DNA of 64,000 nucleotides, from the NCBI GenBank assembly GCA_051710585.1, contig JBPESP010000002.1, positions 62,001-126,000 on the forward strand, given 5' to 3'. Made by a program: the position numbers and the translations under genes. Source of the DNA: JBPESP01 sp051710585 (GTDB lineage Bacteria > Pseudomonadota > Gammaproteobacteria > Enterobacterales > Enterobacteriaceae). This document shows, piece after piece, positions 1 through 10,903 of this stretch. Position 1 is the first letter of the stretch. Each line of letters opens with the position of its first letter. The notes under the pieces were generated by a model. It ran no database searches, was not told where the DNA came from, and saw only the letters and a program-made list of their open reading frames with translations.

Positions 1-1508
1 TTAACAATCCAAAAAATAAAATTTTAAGCACATGCTAAAGTATAAGCTCAATACACAAGTCTCCTAAACAAAACAAGCAAACCTTAAGATAACGCATACG
101 TATTATCATTACGGCACGATCAGGAAAGCACTGTCATTTTTTTTCCCAAGCGGCCTCAAACTACGTAAACTTTTGCCTAACGCCACTTTAAAAAAGACAA
201 CGCAAATGTATGAAAGCCTAAATATACAACACGCAGGGACAGTAAAGTGAAATTAATGTCCATAAGAATGCTGATCATAGGCAGATAAAAACAATATATG
301 AAGCGTTAGCAAGTAAAGATCTCCAAATAGGAAAAGCAGTGTAATTATTTAAATAATTATTAAGAATTATTAAGTAAATCAATAATTTAAAAGATATATA
401 TTCTAAAGTAGCAGTGAGCAAAAAAAGGAAGAGTCTATAGCTATTATCAGCTAGCAGATCAGGGAAGAAAAGTAAAAAAGTCCGTTGATAAAAGTGATAG
501 ACCCCCTTTATTTAGAGGGGTGAGCTTTTTATGATCTCAATTTTTAAGATAGGGTTATTCTCCAAAGCTCTAAAGCTCAATACTTCCGAAGTGAATAAAA
601 GAAGATGCCTAGGAAAGCGAAATAAAATATGAAAGTTTGTCTCTTTAAAAGCAGTGAAATCATCTTCGTAATTTTAGCTAATAGCTCATCTCAAATTATA
701 AACTCGATCCAAACTGCAAATACCATGAATAGTATTCATAAAAAAAACAGATGGCTGGTGCTAAAAGTCTGTCGTGAAAAAAAGAAACAATCTAATTTAA
801 ATAAAGTGCAATAGCTCACTAGTTAAATAGGTCTGCGCAGAAGATATAAGGGGGGATAAACTATGCACCAATGGCTACAAGCGACGCCTAAAGCAAAAAA
901 AAGAAGTTAGAGTTTTGCAGTGTCTATTTTTAATTTTTTTTAGTAGCAGCCACCGTATCTCCATACGGTCCGAGTACACTGTAATATCCAACGATATAAT
1001 CTACAATTTCATTAGCTGCTTTGTTGAAGTTTATAGCCTATTCCTATTATAGGAAAGCATTTCTATTTGCACAGCGGGAATTTTAATCGACAACTATTTA
1101 AACAGATTCGTATTTGAATTTAAGACTAATTTTATTTTTTCATTGGTGTACCCCTATACCCCTATGTTTTTTTTCTGAGGTAAGCAGATTACTTCTATAC
1201 CAGATGGCTAAATTTAGTGTGCACGAAAAGTTTGGCATGAAATTATGGTATCCCGTATAAATATGATGCTATAGCTGAAGAAAAAATAGAAAACTCTTGT
1301 CAAAAAAAAGTCGGGCAATAAATGAAAAACAGCACCACTAGTTCATTTTATAAGGAGATAAACAATATAGCTGTCTCACTACGCATTCGTAGAATTTAAA
1401 GAGGGATCTTGCCTTTCCGAAAAAGTGGTGTTATTTCATACCATACAAAACAGGCATGAAAACTTAAACTGGAGCAGTTTTACTTAAAAATTATACTCTT
1501 TTGTTTTA
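1..1508. other. decayed DNA, no supportable gene
   Basis: This stretch is AT-rich and broken by stops in every frame. The longest open frame, 629-814 on the plus strand, has no recognisable motif and looks like chance. A small C-rich/G-rich hairpin near 495-520 is followed by a T-run and could be a relic terminator. I see no RNA gene here. Confidence 0.6.
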
Positions 1509-1805
1509 ATGGATATTGAGATAACCATACAAAAGCTGATTGACGAATTCAACCACTTGATAGCCCCAGGATCGATTATTACTGAAATCATCCTGTCTGG
1601 CGCAAACCATGATGACTACGGGTAAACTTTTCAAAAGAATGATGCTGCTGACTTTTTTACTGTCGATGTCCGTAAGACTGATGGTACAAGGCAGGGCATC
1701 GGCGACTTTTCCGACCGTGAGGACGCACTCGCTTATGCTGCACGGATGGTTGAGAAATATCAGGCACCACTGACAGATAATACCCGAAAATCATTAAACG
1801 ATTAG
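1509..1805 (+). pseudogene. phage-type small protein gene with one in-frame stop
   Basis: A single frame runs from the ATG at 1509 to the TAG at 1803-1805, 98 codons, interrupted only by a TAA at 1623-1625. Composition and codon use are more balanced than in the surrounding AT-rich DNA. The second half reads as a soluble acidic protein with the segments DFFTVDVRKTDG and FSDREDALAYAARMVEKY. This style is typical of small early-region proteins of enterobacterial prophages; I do not recognise the family. It lies 17 bp upstream of the zinc-ribbon ORF at 1823, with which it probably formed an early operon. One stop in 98 codons suggests recent inactivation. Confidence 0.55.
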
Positions 1806-1822
1806 GAGCATGAAAGAGATTT

Positions 1823-2026
1823 ATGATAGATGATGTTGATTTAGCCAGTCAGAATGAAGAAGCCTTCCGCCAACACCTGATTGCTAATCATCGAGAGCAA
1901 ACATTACCTATTACCGGACGTTGCTATTATTGCGAAGCTCCTGCTGAGGGTAATTTCTGCTGCAAAGAATGCCGGGAAGATTGGGAGAAACGAAAATATT
2001 TTGATAGCCAACGGAGGATTGAATGA
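1823..2026 (+). CDS. small zinc-ribbon protein, prophage type
   Basis: This 67-residue ORF carries a compact treble-clef or zinc-ribbon pattern in its C-terminal half: CYYC, then FCCKEC about ten residues later, giving C-x2-C...C-x2-C for one metal ion. The N-terminus is acidic and the tail is basic (EKRKYFDSQRR). Small proteins with this pattern occur in the early regions of enterobacterial prophages, where their role is mostly unknown. A purine-rich stretch lies just upstream of the ATG. The reading frame is intact while its upstream partner has an internal stop, so it may simply not have been hit yet. Expression is uncertain and I assign no function. Confidence 0.5.
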   Translation: MIDDVDLASQNEEAFRQHLIANHREQTLPITGRCYYCEAPAEGNFCCKECREDWEKRKYFDSQRRIE

Positions 2027-4590
2027 TACAGCTTAATAAACTTTGTATCATGAGCTAAAACCATATTTAATAAATATGTAAATTTATCCATATGTCAACC
2101 ACGACAGGATAGTATCCTAATAAACCATTTCTATATATAAATTATAGATAAATATTCAAAGCAGGTTAAGGAAGCTAACGATAGCTTAGAGTATGGCAAC
2201 AATAATACTGACGGTGGCGGCAATATAATCTGGAGACTCGTGCTTGTCTGCATTCCAACTTTTTTAAAAGTTATCGTTAGTTCTACCAGAATAGAAAATG
2301 GATATTTTATGGATATCAATTAGTTAGAAGTTATTCTTCTTGAAGCTATAAAAGTATATCTTTTCGAAAAATAAGGTATTTAGCTATCAGTCTTTTTAAT
2401 GCGGGCTTCCATATCCTTACTCACGTTTTAAAGTCGCGCTTCACATTGATAATATTAGCGCTTTTGTAGGCTTCTCATCTACCGGTTCATGAAACTTGCA
2501 TACAATAAAGTAAAATAGCTCTGGCCTTACTCTCATAGCAATATATCACAATACAGCTTATTCCATAAGGAAATACTTCTATTTAGGCTAAATAGAACGT
2601 ATCCACCACAATCTCGAAAGAGAGATTAATAGAGAGCTGCCAGTCTGAAAAAAATAAATTTATAGTATGTTACTACTAGCGTAGCGGTTCTGAAGGGGTT
2701 TCGATTCCCAATAAACACTCAACTTAAAGCCTATCTCAATAGGATTTGAGACATAAAAAAGTATCGTGCCCATAGAGGCATTGGAAATAAAACTATTCAC
2801 CCATGAAGAATATTATTCATTTTATATTCACCTCGAAGTATCTGAACCATCCAGAACGTATCTGCCTATTGGAATATAAGCAGTGAAATATATAAATTTT
2901 TTTGACGTGAAATAAATAGAGAAATTCTAACAATATATTCCCAGAAATAACCATGATGGAATAACTTTGAGGGGATTTTCTTCTCCTCTCTTGACCTACT
3001 TGAAAAAAGATTTCTAGTGGTTATAGTGATAAAGTAAAATTAGCCACTTTATTAGAGTTTTTTCCAGTATCTATTTTCTGATTCTTTTTTGTAGTTAACT
3101 AACGTTATATTCATGCAGCCTGAGTACGATACCATATCTTGCGATATGATATATTATTCCATAAACTGCTTCTCTGAAGCTTATCTAGCTCGTTACCGGT
3201 ATTCACTTTTTTAATATTTTTAAAAGCGCTACGCTGATTCATGCTTTCTTTAATCCGGTAAAACGCCCTTAGTAATTGTCGGAACTATCTGCTCATTAAG
3301 TATCTACCTTAATCACTGTAACACGTCACTTCAGCTGGTATATACTTCGCTTTTTCCCATGCTATTATCCAGTGCTTTAATAATTAGTTTTATATCTAAG
3401 GACAACGATATAAACTAGCCTTTTCTCAATACAGGTATACGGTACAAACTACCGTGCAATTATGATCTCTGATTTGGCTTCATTAGAATAAAGTGGTGCT
3501 CAAAATTATTCTGGATCGTAAAATACTCCTGACTGCACTGAATGCGGGTTAGTTCTCCAAACCCGGAAGCCTCTCTCTGAATTACCATGGTAGTAATACT
3601 TCTCACGCTAGTTTGTGGAATTTATAAATATAAAATTGCGCAATACCTGTTTGTCTATCGTCCGATATGTCAGGACGCTTTTCTAGTATATTTTATCACT
3701 GTTACGATAAATACTGAACACATGACAGAGTGCGGTGCACCAAGATAATGCGCTCTGCGCTTTCCAATTAAAAAACTATTAATGCGCTGCAATTTTTTGT
3801 ATTTTATTTTAAATTTAATACATTATATCTTTTTTTGAGATAACCTTCTTCGATTTCTTCCGGGATTATGAAGAGGCAAGCAAGCGGCGCTATAAATAGT
3901 AATACTATTTTAGTGTTTATCGTATTTCCTTCTTTAACTGCATTAAAGATTTTTTTATCTTTAATGCAGTTATTAAATTAAATAAAATAGTATAAATAAA
4001 AGCACACTATAAGTATAGTGTCTCTTTTTATAGATAAAGTTCTTTATTTCTTATAGAAAATAATAGATGTCACGCCACTTACAAAAATATAAAGCTTACT
4101 ACCGATAAGACAATAGATGCGTCATAAACGCTTTAGCCCCCCCCTATGAAATTAATGCGGAGAGGGTTGTAAGCAAGAACCACCAATAATCTACTGTCAA
4201 AAACATGAGCTTCCTCCATTAATACTACTACGCAACTACTATCAATTAGTCTCTTTAAGAGATAAGGGTATTTACAGCGACGCATGGAGTAGCCCCAGAA
4301 CATGAAGCAAGACACGAAAAGGACTGTTATGACAGGCGTGTATATAGTGCAGAGGCTAGATGGACGCCACTGATACCCCCATAAAAAGCGCAGTAGCTGA
4401 CATATCAAACCCTGAGTGCCCTTAGCGTGTAAGGATTCTGATGATAAAATCAAGATTACAGTTCCTGGTTAAAGTTAACTAGGAAGAAGTGGATAAAATC
4501 ACTTTAGCGAGAACCTAAGGAAGGTCTGTAAAAACAGCACCATTGACAACGATAGTGCTACACGAGGATCCCCTCTAATTTTCTAAATAA
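2027..4590. other. decayed DNA, no supportable gene
   Basis: About 2.5 kb with no frame that resembles a known protein. The longest minus-strand frame (4133-4453) shows no family motif. The one structured element is the perfect hairpin at 3936-3971, listed separately. Confidence 0.6.
3936..3971. repeat. perfect 15-bp hairpin
   Basis: Arms 3936-3950 and 3957-3971 are exact reverse complements around a six-T loop, and one more base pair can form outside. The T-rich loop and AT-rich flanks would allow a terminator in either direction, but no gene is adjacent. Confidence 0.7.
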
Positions 4591-4599
4591 ATCCATTAT

Positions 4600-4880
4600 C
4601 CAAATAATTAGCTGCATAAAACCGGGACTAGTACAGACTGAAGCAATAAGACCATTTCCATCTTAAACGTTGCGGGTGCGCACTTGTAGCAAACTTTAGT
4701 TAGTATGGAAGAAAAGACCTTAGATCGATTTGACGCTATCGAAGCTAGCCCCCTGCAACGTAAGCACAATATCGCCCTAAGAGCTACATTTTTTCTTTTT
4801 TTAGTAGCGCATTAAGCGCCTTGACCAGTTCTTCCTGTTTTAGTTTTTTCAAATCTTTACCGGAAAGTTTGTTGCTTGCT
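4600..4880 (-). pseudogene. argR: argR remnant (arginine repressor)
   Basis: On the minus strand the segment LKQEELVKALNALLKKEK matches the N-terminal DNA-binding region of ArgR (EELVKAFKALLKEEKF in E. coli). After a frameshift the match continues as GDIVLTLQ...FDSVKS, then LTKF and KMEMVLLL, which correspond to the winged-helix segments ending in KMEMVYCL. The C-terminal arginine-binding and hexamerisation domain is not recognisable. Divergent argR and mdh is the E. coli arrangement, and the mdh wreck follows at 5121, which supports the call. With the repressor gone, any remaining arginine genes would be unregulated. Confidence 0.75.
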
Positions 4881-5120
4881 TAATCAAGCCTTATGCATAA
4901 ATTTATTTTTACGCAATATAATTCTTACCAGTAACAACTGTGCTATCCATAATTAGTGAAAAGCCTGTTATTTACACCCCCCACCTACCAGACGATCTTA
5001 AAATATCGCTATAAAGATGAACTTAGTTAATTATCTTTAACAGGCGATGCATTTATGCTATCAATAGAGTATGAGATGCCTCTTATGTATAGGGTTTTGG
5101 GGTTATCAAAGAGATTTAGA

Positions 5121-5600
5121 ATGAAAGTCGCATTGCTCGGTGCAGCAGGCGGCGGCGTAGGACAGTTATTGGCTATACTGCTGACGAATCATTTACCATA
5201 GGATTGAAAAAAACTAACTCTTACTATACGACATTGCGCCGAAGGCGCTTATCGGTATCGTCACCAATCTGGTAAATACCCCAGCCCCATCACCGTCGGC
5301 GTTCACCAACCGCAAATTTTTTTGTATCACGCGTGGGATACCATACAGGCAAACCGCTATCTAGTGGACTTAAAAGGTTTGTATGCAGACAAGATAGAGG
5401 TAACAAGTAAGTGGGTTAGCCCTCGATCCGGCGTGACAATTTATCTTTTCTATCGCAAGTGCCAGGTATCAGTTTTAACGATGAAAATTACTCTTTTAAT
5501 CCGACGGATGCGCAACGCTTGCCATGGGATTATAGGCTGCGCCAGCTTTACGCTGTCGCTAGGGCTGCAGAATGTCATCGCTACTTATAGAAAAAACAGT
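5121..5600 (+). pseudogene. mdh: mdh remnant (malate dehydrogenase)
   Basis: The ATG at 5121 begins MKVALLGAAGGGVGQLLAIL, the dinucleotide-binding start of Mdh. Downstream, in other frames, are segments matching the Mdh core: FL...VDLKGLYADKIEV, then SGVTIYL (SGVTILPLL in the functional enzyme), QVPGISF, LIRRMRNA and TLSLG. Several frameshifts and internal deletions separate them, including loss of most of the nucleotide-binding domain. Mdh oxidises malate to oxaloacetate in the TCA cycle, so its loss implies an incomplete cycle. The argR wreck lies divergently upstream, as expected from E. coli gene order. Confidence 0.85.
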
Positions 5601-7379
5601 TTGTACAAACCTTACCAGACTGTCGGCAGGTAAGGGGAGGGGTGCTAATCGCTATTCCCTTCTGAGGAATGAGATCTTTCCATTGGAATGAGACTCTATA
5701 TTCTCTGCCCCGGCAAACTTTATCCTTTTCTATACCGGTTACAGTGTAGCAAGAGGACAAAGTTTGCTGTCAATAAATCTAGCAGCGCTCTCTATATACC
5801 TATCGCAGGCAATGTTTTCCGCTAAAATTGTCTTAGTAGCATTCTCTGCGGGTAGTGATATTTATGCCTGTGCACCGGACGCACCTATATCGCCAAAGTA
5901 TATAACAGTACGCATTTCCCTAATTCTAAATAGAATTAGGGATGCCATTCCGTGGTAAAAAAGTTAAGTATATCAAAATGTTTTTTCAGTTCTGCGCCTT
6001 TACACAGAAATTATTTCTAAAGAAATTTTTTTTAAAAAATAATATATTATTTTTTATTTTTTATTTTTTCATTTTAATAGCTAGCATTTATCGTATTTTT
6101 TAGTACGATCATTAATATAATGCGCTTTATGTTTTAATTAGCATTATAGAAATAAATAGCCGGCGGAAAAGATAGCACGAAGATAGGTGCGATACTCCAT
6201 CTAGAACATACTTAGCACAATTTACCAAACATGCTAAAAAATCCTGTCTTTGAAAGACAGGCTGCCAGAGCAGTAACTGTCTCCACCAACAGGAGATACA
6301 TTGGACTACCTGGAATGAAATTTATCAAAAACTTTCGATACGGAGCACGATTTTATCATTTTTTTTATTGTATCATAACAAGAAGGAGTACTTAACCTAC
6401 TAAAGTATCTTTACTATCCCGATAAACTACTTAACAGCATCAACCTAGAATGACATAGTGTCCCACAGAGAAGGGATAGAACTCTCTGGCGTTGGCACTT
6501 TAGTTGGCTTTGTCGTGTCAACCTTTTCATATCGAGTAATTATTTTGTTTCCGCTATCTATAAGGATGTCCGCTGTGAAAGAACTTAATATTTCTTTCCT
6601 ACCTAGTGAAATCTTGTATTTACGGAGTACCGTATGATATCTGCAAGGTATAAATATATATTTCTTTCGTTCATATTTCATTCCTTGTACTGTATTTCAT
6701 TCCTTATACTGTAAGTTAAACGCTGATTGATCGTATAATAATTAACTAATATATATAAAAAATTAGCAATGGTTACAATCTTTAGTTAAAAACTATGTAG
6801 CATACACCTACTAAAGTTTTTTAATTTTTTTAAAAAAATTTATTATTGTTATGCAGGTTGCAATAAGAAATAAAATTTATGAAAAAAGCCAAGGTTCCTA
6901 CGCAAGGACTACTATTTACTACTAGGATACAAGGTACACCTCAAGTACTATGTAATCTTACTAAGTAAGAGAAATGGAACTGACGCTACAGACAAGGGAC
7001 GCAAGGGTTAGATATAAGGGATGATTTTTGTATAAGTTTATTTACGGCAGTCCAAAAGACATTATTACACCGGGAGATGCACGATGGTATGGAGTTTAAA
7101 TGAGTATTTTATGTGGCTGCAGTGGAAGAGCTAATGTCTGTGCCGTTTGCAAGTTGGATTGCTATTTACCGGAGACTAATTGTTAAAAGCGAGAGTAGGT
7201 TCATCGCTTTTAACAATTCATAAAGTATCAAGGCGTTTATCCTAAGCCCTGAGATTACAGGGAGAATGATGGCGGGGTACTGCTATAATCGCCAAACAAT
7301 TTATGATACCGTGATAAATGTCAATTTTACTAATTAATGATTATTTTCCAAATATCTTCCTTTAACGACTCTACTGGTT
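5601..7379. other. decayed DNA between mdh and ispB wrecks
   Basis: No gene can be supported. A minus-strand frame of 78 codons at 6445-6681 has no recognisable family. Hairpins lie at 5918-5941 (11-bp stem), 6243-6261 (9-bp stem) and 7178-7218 (15-bp stem). A 19-bp unit is tandemly duplicated with one mismatch at 6674-6711. Confidence 0.55.
7178..7218. repeat. perfect 15-bp hairpin
   Basis: Arms 7178-7192 and 7204-7218 are exact reverse complements around an 11-base loop. It lies about 170 bp beyond the 3' end of the ispB wreck on the minus strand and could be a relic terminator. Confidence 0.65.
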
Positions 7380-8304
7380 TACGAGTCACGTTCCAATACC
7401 GCGTGGCCAAAGCTCTCCAGCGCATCGCGATAAGGCGAAGGTGTGACAGGCAGTTCTAAACAGGCAATAGCTTTCTTTCCGCCTGGTTCATTTTTTCAGC
7501 ACCTTTTCAAGCAAGTGACGCCCGTTGCCCTTTTTTAAACAGCCTGACGGGTTAGCTCTGTCTGTTCCGGTGTGCCGTTACGTATGGCGTGCAATCAAGG
7601 AAGCATCAGCTTACCTTTATTAAGGTCATCGCCGACATTTTCTCCAATCCAGTAGATCATCAATTAGTTGAAAGCGGTGCCCAGATAGCGGTCGTAGTCG
7701 CTAAGCGCTAATTCCTGACAGGCATTAGCGCCAGCTAAAATGGCGGAAGATTGTATTGTGCCATTTTGAATAGTCTCACAGTTTTACTGTAGATGACCTG
7801 CATGTAACTATTGATGCTAATATTCGGATCTTTACAATTCATAAACTACAAGACTTCCCCTTTAGTGTTGATATTAACTGCTTCAACCATCAATTTTAAT
7901 ACGCACAGAGATTCCACGTGCAGTCATCATCTAGAATGCACGTGGTAAATGAAGTCGCTGACCAGAACGCTGGCGGCGTTGCTGCGAATGCCGTATTTGG
8001 CTGTTGCTTTATCGCGTCGCATCTCGGATTCATCCACTACATCATCATGCAGCAGTGTGGCGGTATGGATGAATTCAATAAGTGCAGCAACCCGGTAACA
8101 TATGCTATTTACCCTAAAAATACAGCGCTCGTGCCGCCAGTATTGTATTGCATTCATGGGCTGAATACGTTATCACTAGCGTTGATAATGTAGTACCAAA
8201 GTTGATTTATCAAAGCAACCTCAGAGTTTAACTACTTGCGAATTACCGTGTTGACCTCCGCCATATCCTACGCGGTCAGTTTAGTAATTTTTTTCAAGAT
8301 TCAT
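7380..8304 (-). pseudogene. ispB: ispB remnant (octaprenyl diphosphate synthase)
   Basis: The minus strand starts MNLEK near 8304 and carries an almost intact stretch RVAALIEFIHTATLLHDDVV, which contains the first Asp-rich motif of trans-prenyltransferases, followed by DESEMRRDKATAKYG, NAASVLVSDFIY and, further on, remnants around the second Asp-rich region and the C-terminus. Frameshifts and stops separate these segments. IspB makes the octaprenyl tail of ubiquinone and menaquinone at the inner membrane. Divergent ispB and rplU is the E. coli arrangement. Loss of this normally essential gene suggests that quinone-dependent respiration has gone or that another prenyl synthase supplies it. Confidence 0.9.
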
Positions 8305-8565
8305 TATCTCCTATCAGGTTAAGAGTATACCTTCAGTGTAATACCACACACAGGACTGGATAACGAAAAGAGTGTTGTTGATTGTACTTGAAAAACGTAA
8401 GAGATACATGGCGATAAATAAACTGCACCTTTTTTGCTTTGTATATGTATTTCTGCACTTGTCTTTACTGATATTCTTGCGTAGAATTCGAATCTTATCA
8501 TTAATTAATACTTTATAGCACGCTATAGAAAATTAGAGATTGAGCGTGAGAAAAAGCGGAGTTTT

Positions 8566-8877
8566 ATGTACGCGATTTTTCAAAGTGGTGGTAAACAACA
8601 CCGGGTAAGTGAAGGTAAAATCGTTCGCCTCGAGAAGCTCGATATCGCAACGGGTGAAACTGTTGAATTTAACCAAGTTCTGATGATTGCCAATAGTGAT
8701 AACATCCAGATCGGTAGACCGTTCCTGGATAGCGGCAAGGTCACGGCGCGAGTCGTTTTTCAGGGTCGCGGCGATAAAGTAATAATTATTAAACTTCATC
8801 GCCGTAAGCATTTTCGTAAGCATCAGGGCCACCGTCAGTGGTTCACTGACATTAAAATCATAGATATTAGCGCCTAA
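8566..8877 (+). CDS. rplU: 50S ribosomal protein L21
   Basis: A 103-residue protein, the same length as E. coli L21. It begins MYAIFQSGGKQ and ends in the family hallmark block of basic residues, RRRKHFRK-type followed by QGHRQWFTDIKI. L21 binds 23S rRNA in the large subunit next to L20. The gene starts the rplU-rpmA pair; the stop is followed 17 bp later by the rpmA start, as in E. coli. The divergent ispB gene upstream is a wreck. Conservation is high along the whole length, so I consider it functional. Confidence 0.97.
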   Translation: MYAIFQSGGKQHRVSEGKIVRLEKLDIATGETVEFNQVLMIANSDNIQIGRPFLDSGKVTARVVFQGRGDKVIIIKLHRRKHFRKHQGHRQWFTDIKIIDISA

Positions 8878-8894
8878 TAGGAGAACAGAGACTC

Positions 8895-9152
8895 ATGGCA
8901 CACAAAAAGGCTGGCGGCTCTACACGCAATGGACGCGACTCAGAAAGTAAACGACTTGGCGTTAAACGCTTCGGTGGAGAATTTGTAAATGCCGGTAGTA
9001 TCATTGTTCGTCAACGTGGAACCCATTTCCACCCGGGAAGCAATGTAGGTTGCGGTAGAGATCATACGCTGTTCGCTTTAACAGCGGGTAGAATCCAGTT
9101 TAAAGCGAAGGGACTGAAAAAGCGTAAATTTGTTGCGATCGTTACTGAATAA
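8895..9152 (+). CDS. rpmA: 50S ribosomal protein L27
   Basis: Exactly 85 residues, as in E. coli. The N-terminus AHKKAGGSTRNGRDS reaches the peptidyl-transferase centre in the ribosome and is fully conserved; the central VRQRGTHFHPG and GRDHTLFA segments are also present. The C-terminal third is more diverged. A GGAGAA ribosome-binding site precedes the ATG by eight bases. It is co-transcribed with rplU, and the downstream neighbour yhbE has decayed. Confidence 0.97.
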   Translation: MAHKKAGGSTRNGRDSESKRLGVKRFGGEFVNAGSIIVRQRGTHFHPGSNVGCGRDHTLFALTAGRIQFKAKGLKKRKFVAIVTE

Positions 9153-9266
9153 ATTTCCCGTTCTCTGATTGGCGAATAAGGCAGAGAAGCCCTACAGGTG
9201 AATGCGAGCCTTTTGCTTTTTTTTTATACTTACGATAAATAATCTACAAAAAGACTGGATAGCAAG

Positions 9267-9850
9267 ATGGCACTGGCAATTGCGCCCATCTCAACACTTT
9301 TTTACCTGCTATGGAAGAGCAATACTCCCATTGCCATGAAGTGAGTCCTTGGCACCATTAAAAACTATAACCCCTCCGGCACCATGTTCGGTAGTTTTAG
9401 TGACTGACGTTAGTTTCTACTGGTGTTTTTTGGCGCTACATAGACAATTATTCACTGTGACTATTTTCATTATACTGCTGACTAATATTGCTTGCAGTAG
9501 TTACTGAGCCCTTATTAGAGAATTTTTTATTCAGTATCTCTTTTTGTAAATATCTAAATCCCATCACCTCGCAGGTCAGTGATGGTAGTAGCTATTACTG
9601 GTCGGCATGATGTATTATGGTTGCAAGTGTAGTTATTTTAAAAGAGTAGATGCACATTACGCAGCTGATTATGGGCTATATACTGATAAGTAAGTTGCTG
9701 CTGTCTTCAACAGAAGGCTGTATAAGATTTTCACCCCATTCTAGCCTTTGCGTCTTTCGCTCTGCCGCTGCTAAATTTTGTCGGCTATAGCAGTGTAGTG
9801 TAGTGGTGGTTTGCTTGTAATCAGAGTAATCAAGCCGTCAGACACATGAG
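9267..9850 (+). pseudogene. yhbE: yhbE remnant (DMT-family membrane transporter)
   Basis: Between rpmA and obgE, where E. coli has yhbE, a frame from 9267 reads MALAIAPIS...TPIAMK, then a TGA, then VLGTIKNYNPSGTMFGSF. This aligns with the first transmembrane region of YhbE (GALPIAMKQVLEVMEPPT) and the start of the next segment. Beyond about 9415 only scattered hydrophobic pieces remain up to the obgE start. The family comprises ten-helix inner-membrane drug/metabolite transporters. The gene is clearly inactive. Confidence 0.7.
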
Positions 9851-9865
9851 TTTTGGAGAATTAGG

Positions 9866-10903
9866 ATGAAGTTTTTTGATAAAGCCACCATTCTAGTAGC
9901 GGCGGGTAATGGCGGAGACGGCAGCATTAGTTTCCGTCGGGGAAAATACATCCCCCGGGGCGGGCCAAACGGCGGTGATGGTGGCGATGGTGGCGATGTA
10001 TGGCTTTTAGCGGATAAAAATATAAATACTCTCATCGATTACCATTTCAAGAAAAACCTTCGCGCTGAAAGCGGTCAAAATGGCCAGAGTTATGATTGTA
10101 CCGGCAAGCGCGGCAAAGACATTATTATCAAAATACCAGTCGGCACTCGGGTTTTAGATTCAGGCACCAATGAAGTTATGGGCGACATGACTCGTCACGC
10201 ACAGCGGCTCATGGTGGCTAAAGGCGGGTTTCACGGGCTAGGTAATACGCGTTTTAAATCATCAGTCAATCGGGCACCGCAGCAGAAAACAGAAGGCACC
10301 AAGGGCGAGATCCGTGAAATTCAGCTAGAACTAATGCTTTTAGCGGACGTGGGTATGCTTGGGCTACCAAACGCAGGCAAGTCCACATTCGTCCGCGCGG
10401 TTTCGGCGGCCAAGCCTAAAGTGGCAGATTATCCGTTCACCACTCTAGCGCCAAGCCTTGGCGTGGTGCGGATAGATAACGAACAGAGCTTTGTAGTAGC
10501 AGATATTCCGGGGCTTATCAGAGGTGCGGCAGATGGAGCTGGTTTAGGGATTTATTTTCTAAAGCATTTGGAGCGCTGCTGGGTGTTATTGCATCTTATC
10601 GACCTGGCTCCAATGGATGCATCCGATCCGATAGAGAATGCCCGTATCATCATTACCGAACTAAAACGATATAGCGAAAACCTAGCTACTAAACCACGAT
10701 GGCTTGTGTTTAATAAAGCGGATTTGCTTGATGCGGAGGAAGGGGCTTCACGCGCCAGCGCCATCGCGGAAGCGCTTGGCTGGGAAGGGAAATACTATTT
10801 AATTTCTATCGCTAACCGTGATGGCGTGAAAGCGCTGTGCTGGGATCTGATGGAGTTTATCAATACCATTTCCAAAGAGAAGCAGCTTCCAACACCTGCT
10901 TGA
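9866..10903 (+). CDS. obgE: Obg-family GTPase, C-terminal domain lost
   Basis: A 345-residue GTPase that assists late assembly of the 50S subunit. The glycine-rich Obg fold covers residues 1-158 (AAGNGGDGSISFRRGKYIPRGG...GGDGGDGGD). The G domain follows with G1 GLPNAGKST, G2/switch I YPFTTLAPSLG, G3 DIPGLI, G4 NKAD and G5 near SIAN. E. coli ObgE has 390 residues; this one ends at LPTPA, about 45 residues early. In the same frame after the double stop the sequence still reads VE, SHHEKSQQ, then EETLNNDDNSDE, a ghost of the acidic C-terminal tail. The core GTPase should work; regulatory functions of the tail are presumably gone. Confidence 0.93.
   Translation: MKFFDKATILVAAGNGGDGSISFRRGKYIPRGGPNGGDGGDGGDVWLLADKNINTLIDYHFKKNLRAESGQNGQSYDCTGKRGKDIIIKIPVGTRVLDSGTNEVMGDMTRHAQRLMVAKGGFHGLGNTRFKSSVNRAPQQKTEGTKGEIREIQLELMLLADVGMLGLPNAGKSTFVRAVSAAKPKVADYPFTTLAPSLGVVRIDNEQSFVVADIPGLIRGAADGAGLGIYFLKHLERCWVLLHLIDLAPMDASDPIENARIIITELKRYSENLATKPRWLVFNKADLLDAEEGASRASAIAEALGWEGKYYLISIANRDGVKALCWDLMEFINTISKEKQLPTPA

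Noticed and set aside
4133..4453. A 106-codon minus-strand ORF
   Set aside because: Unusually rich in Cys and aromatic residues, no motif, no convincing start; best explained as chance in decayed DNA.
5322..5633. A 103-codon ORF as an independent gene
   Set aside because: It is a surviving stretch of the mdh wreck; its translation contains Mdh fragments in one of several frames.
7918..8193. A plus-strand 91-codon ORF
   Set aside because: It is antisense to the ispB wreck, whose minus-strand translation has a clear prenyltransferase motif.
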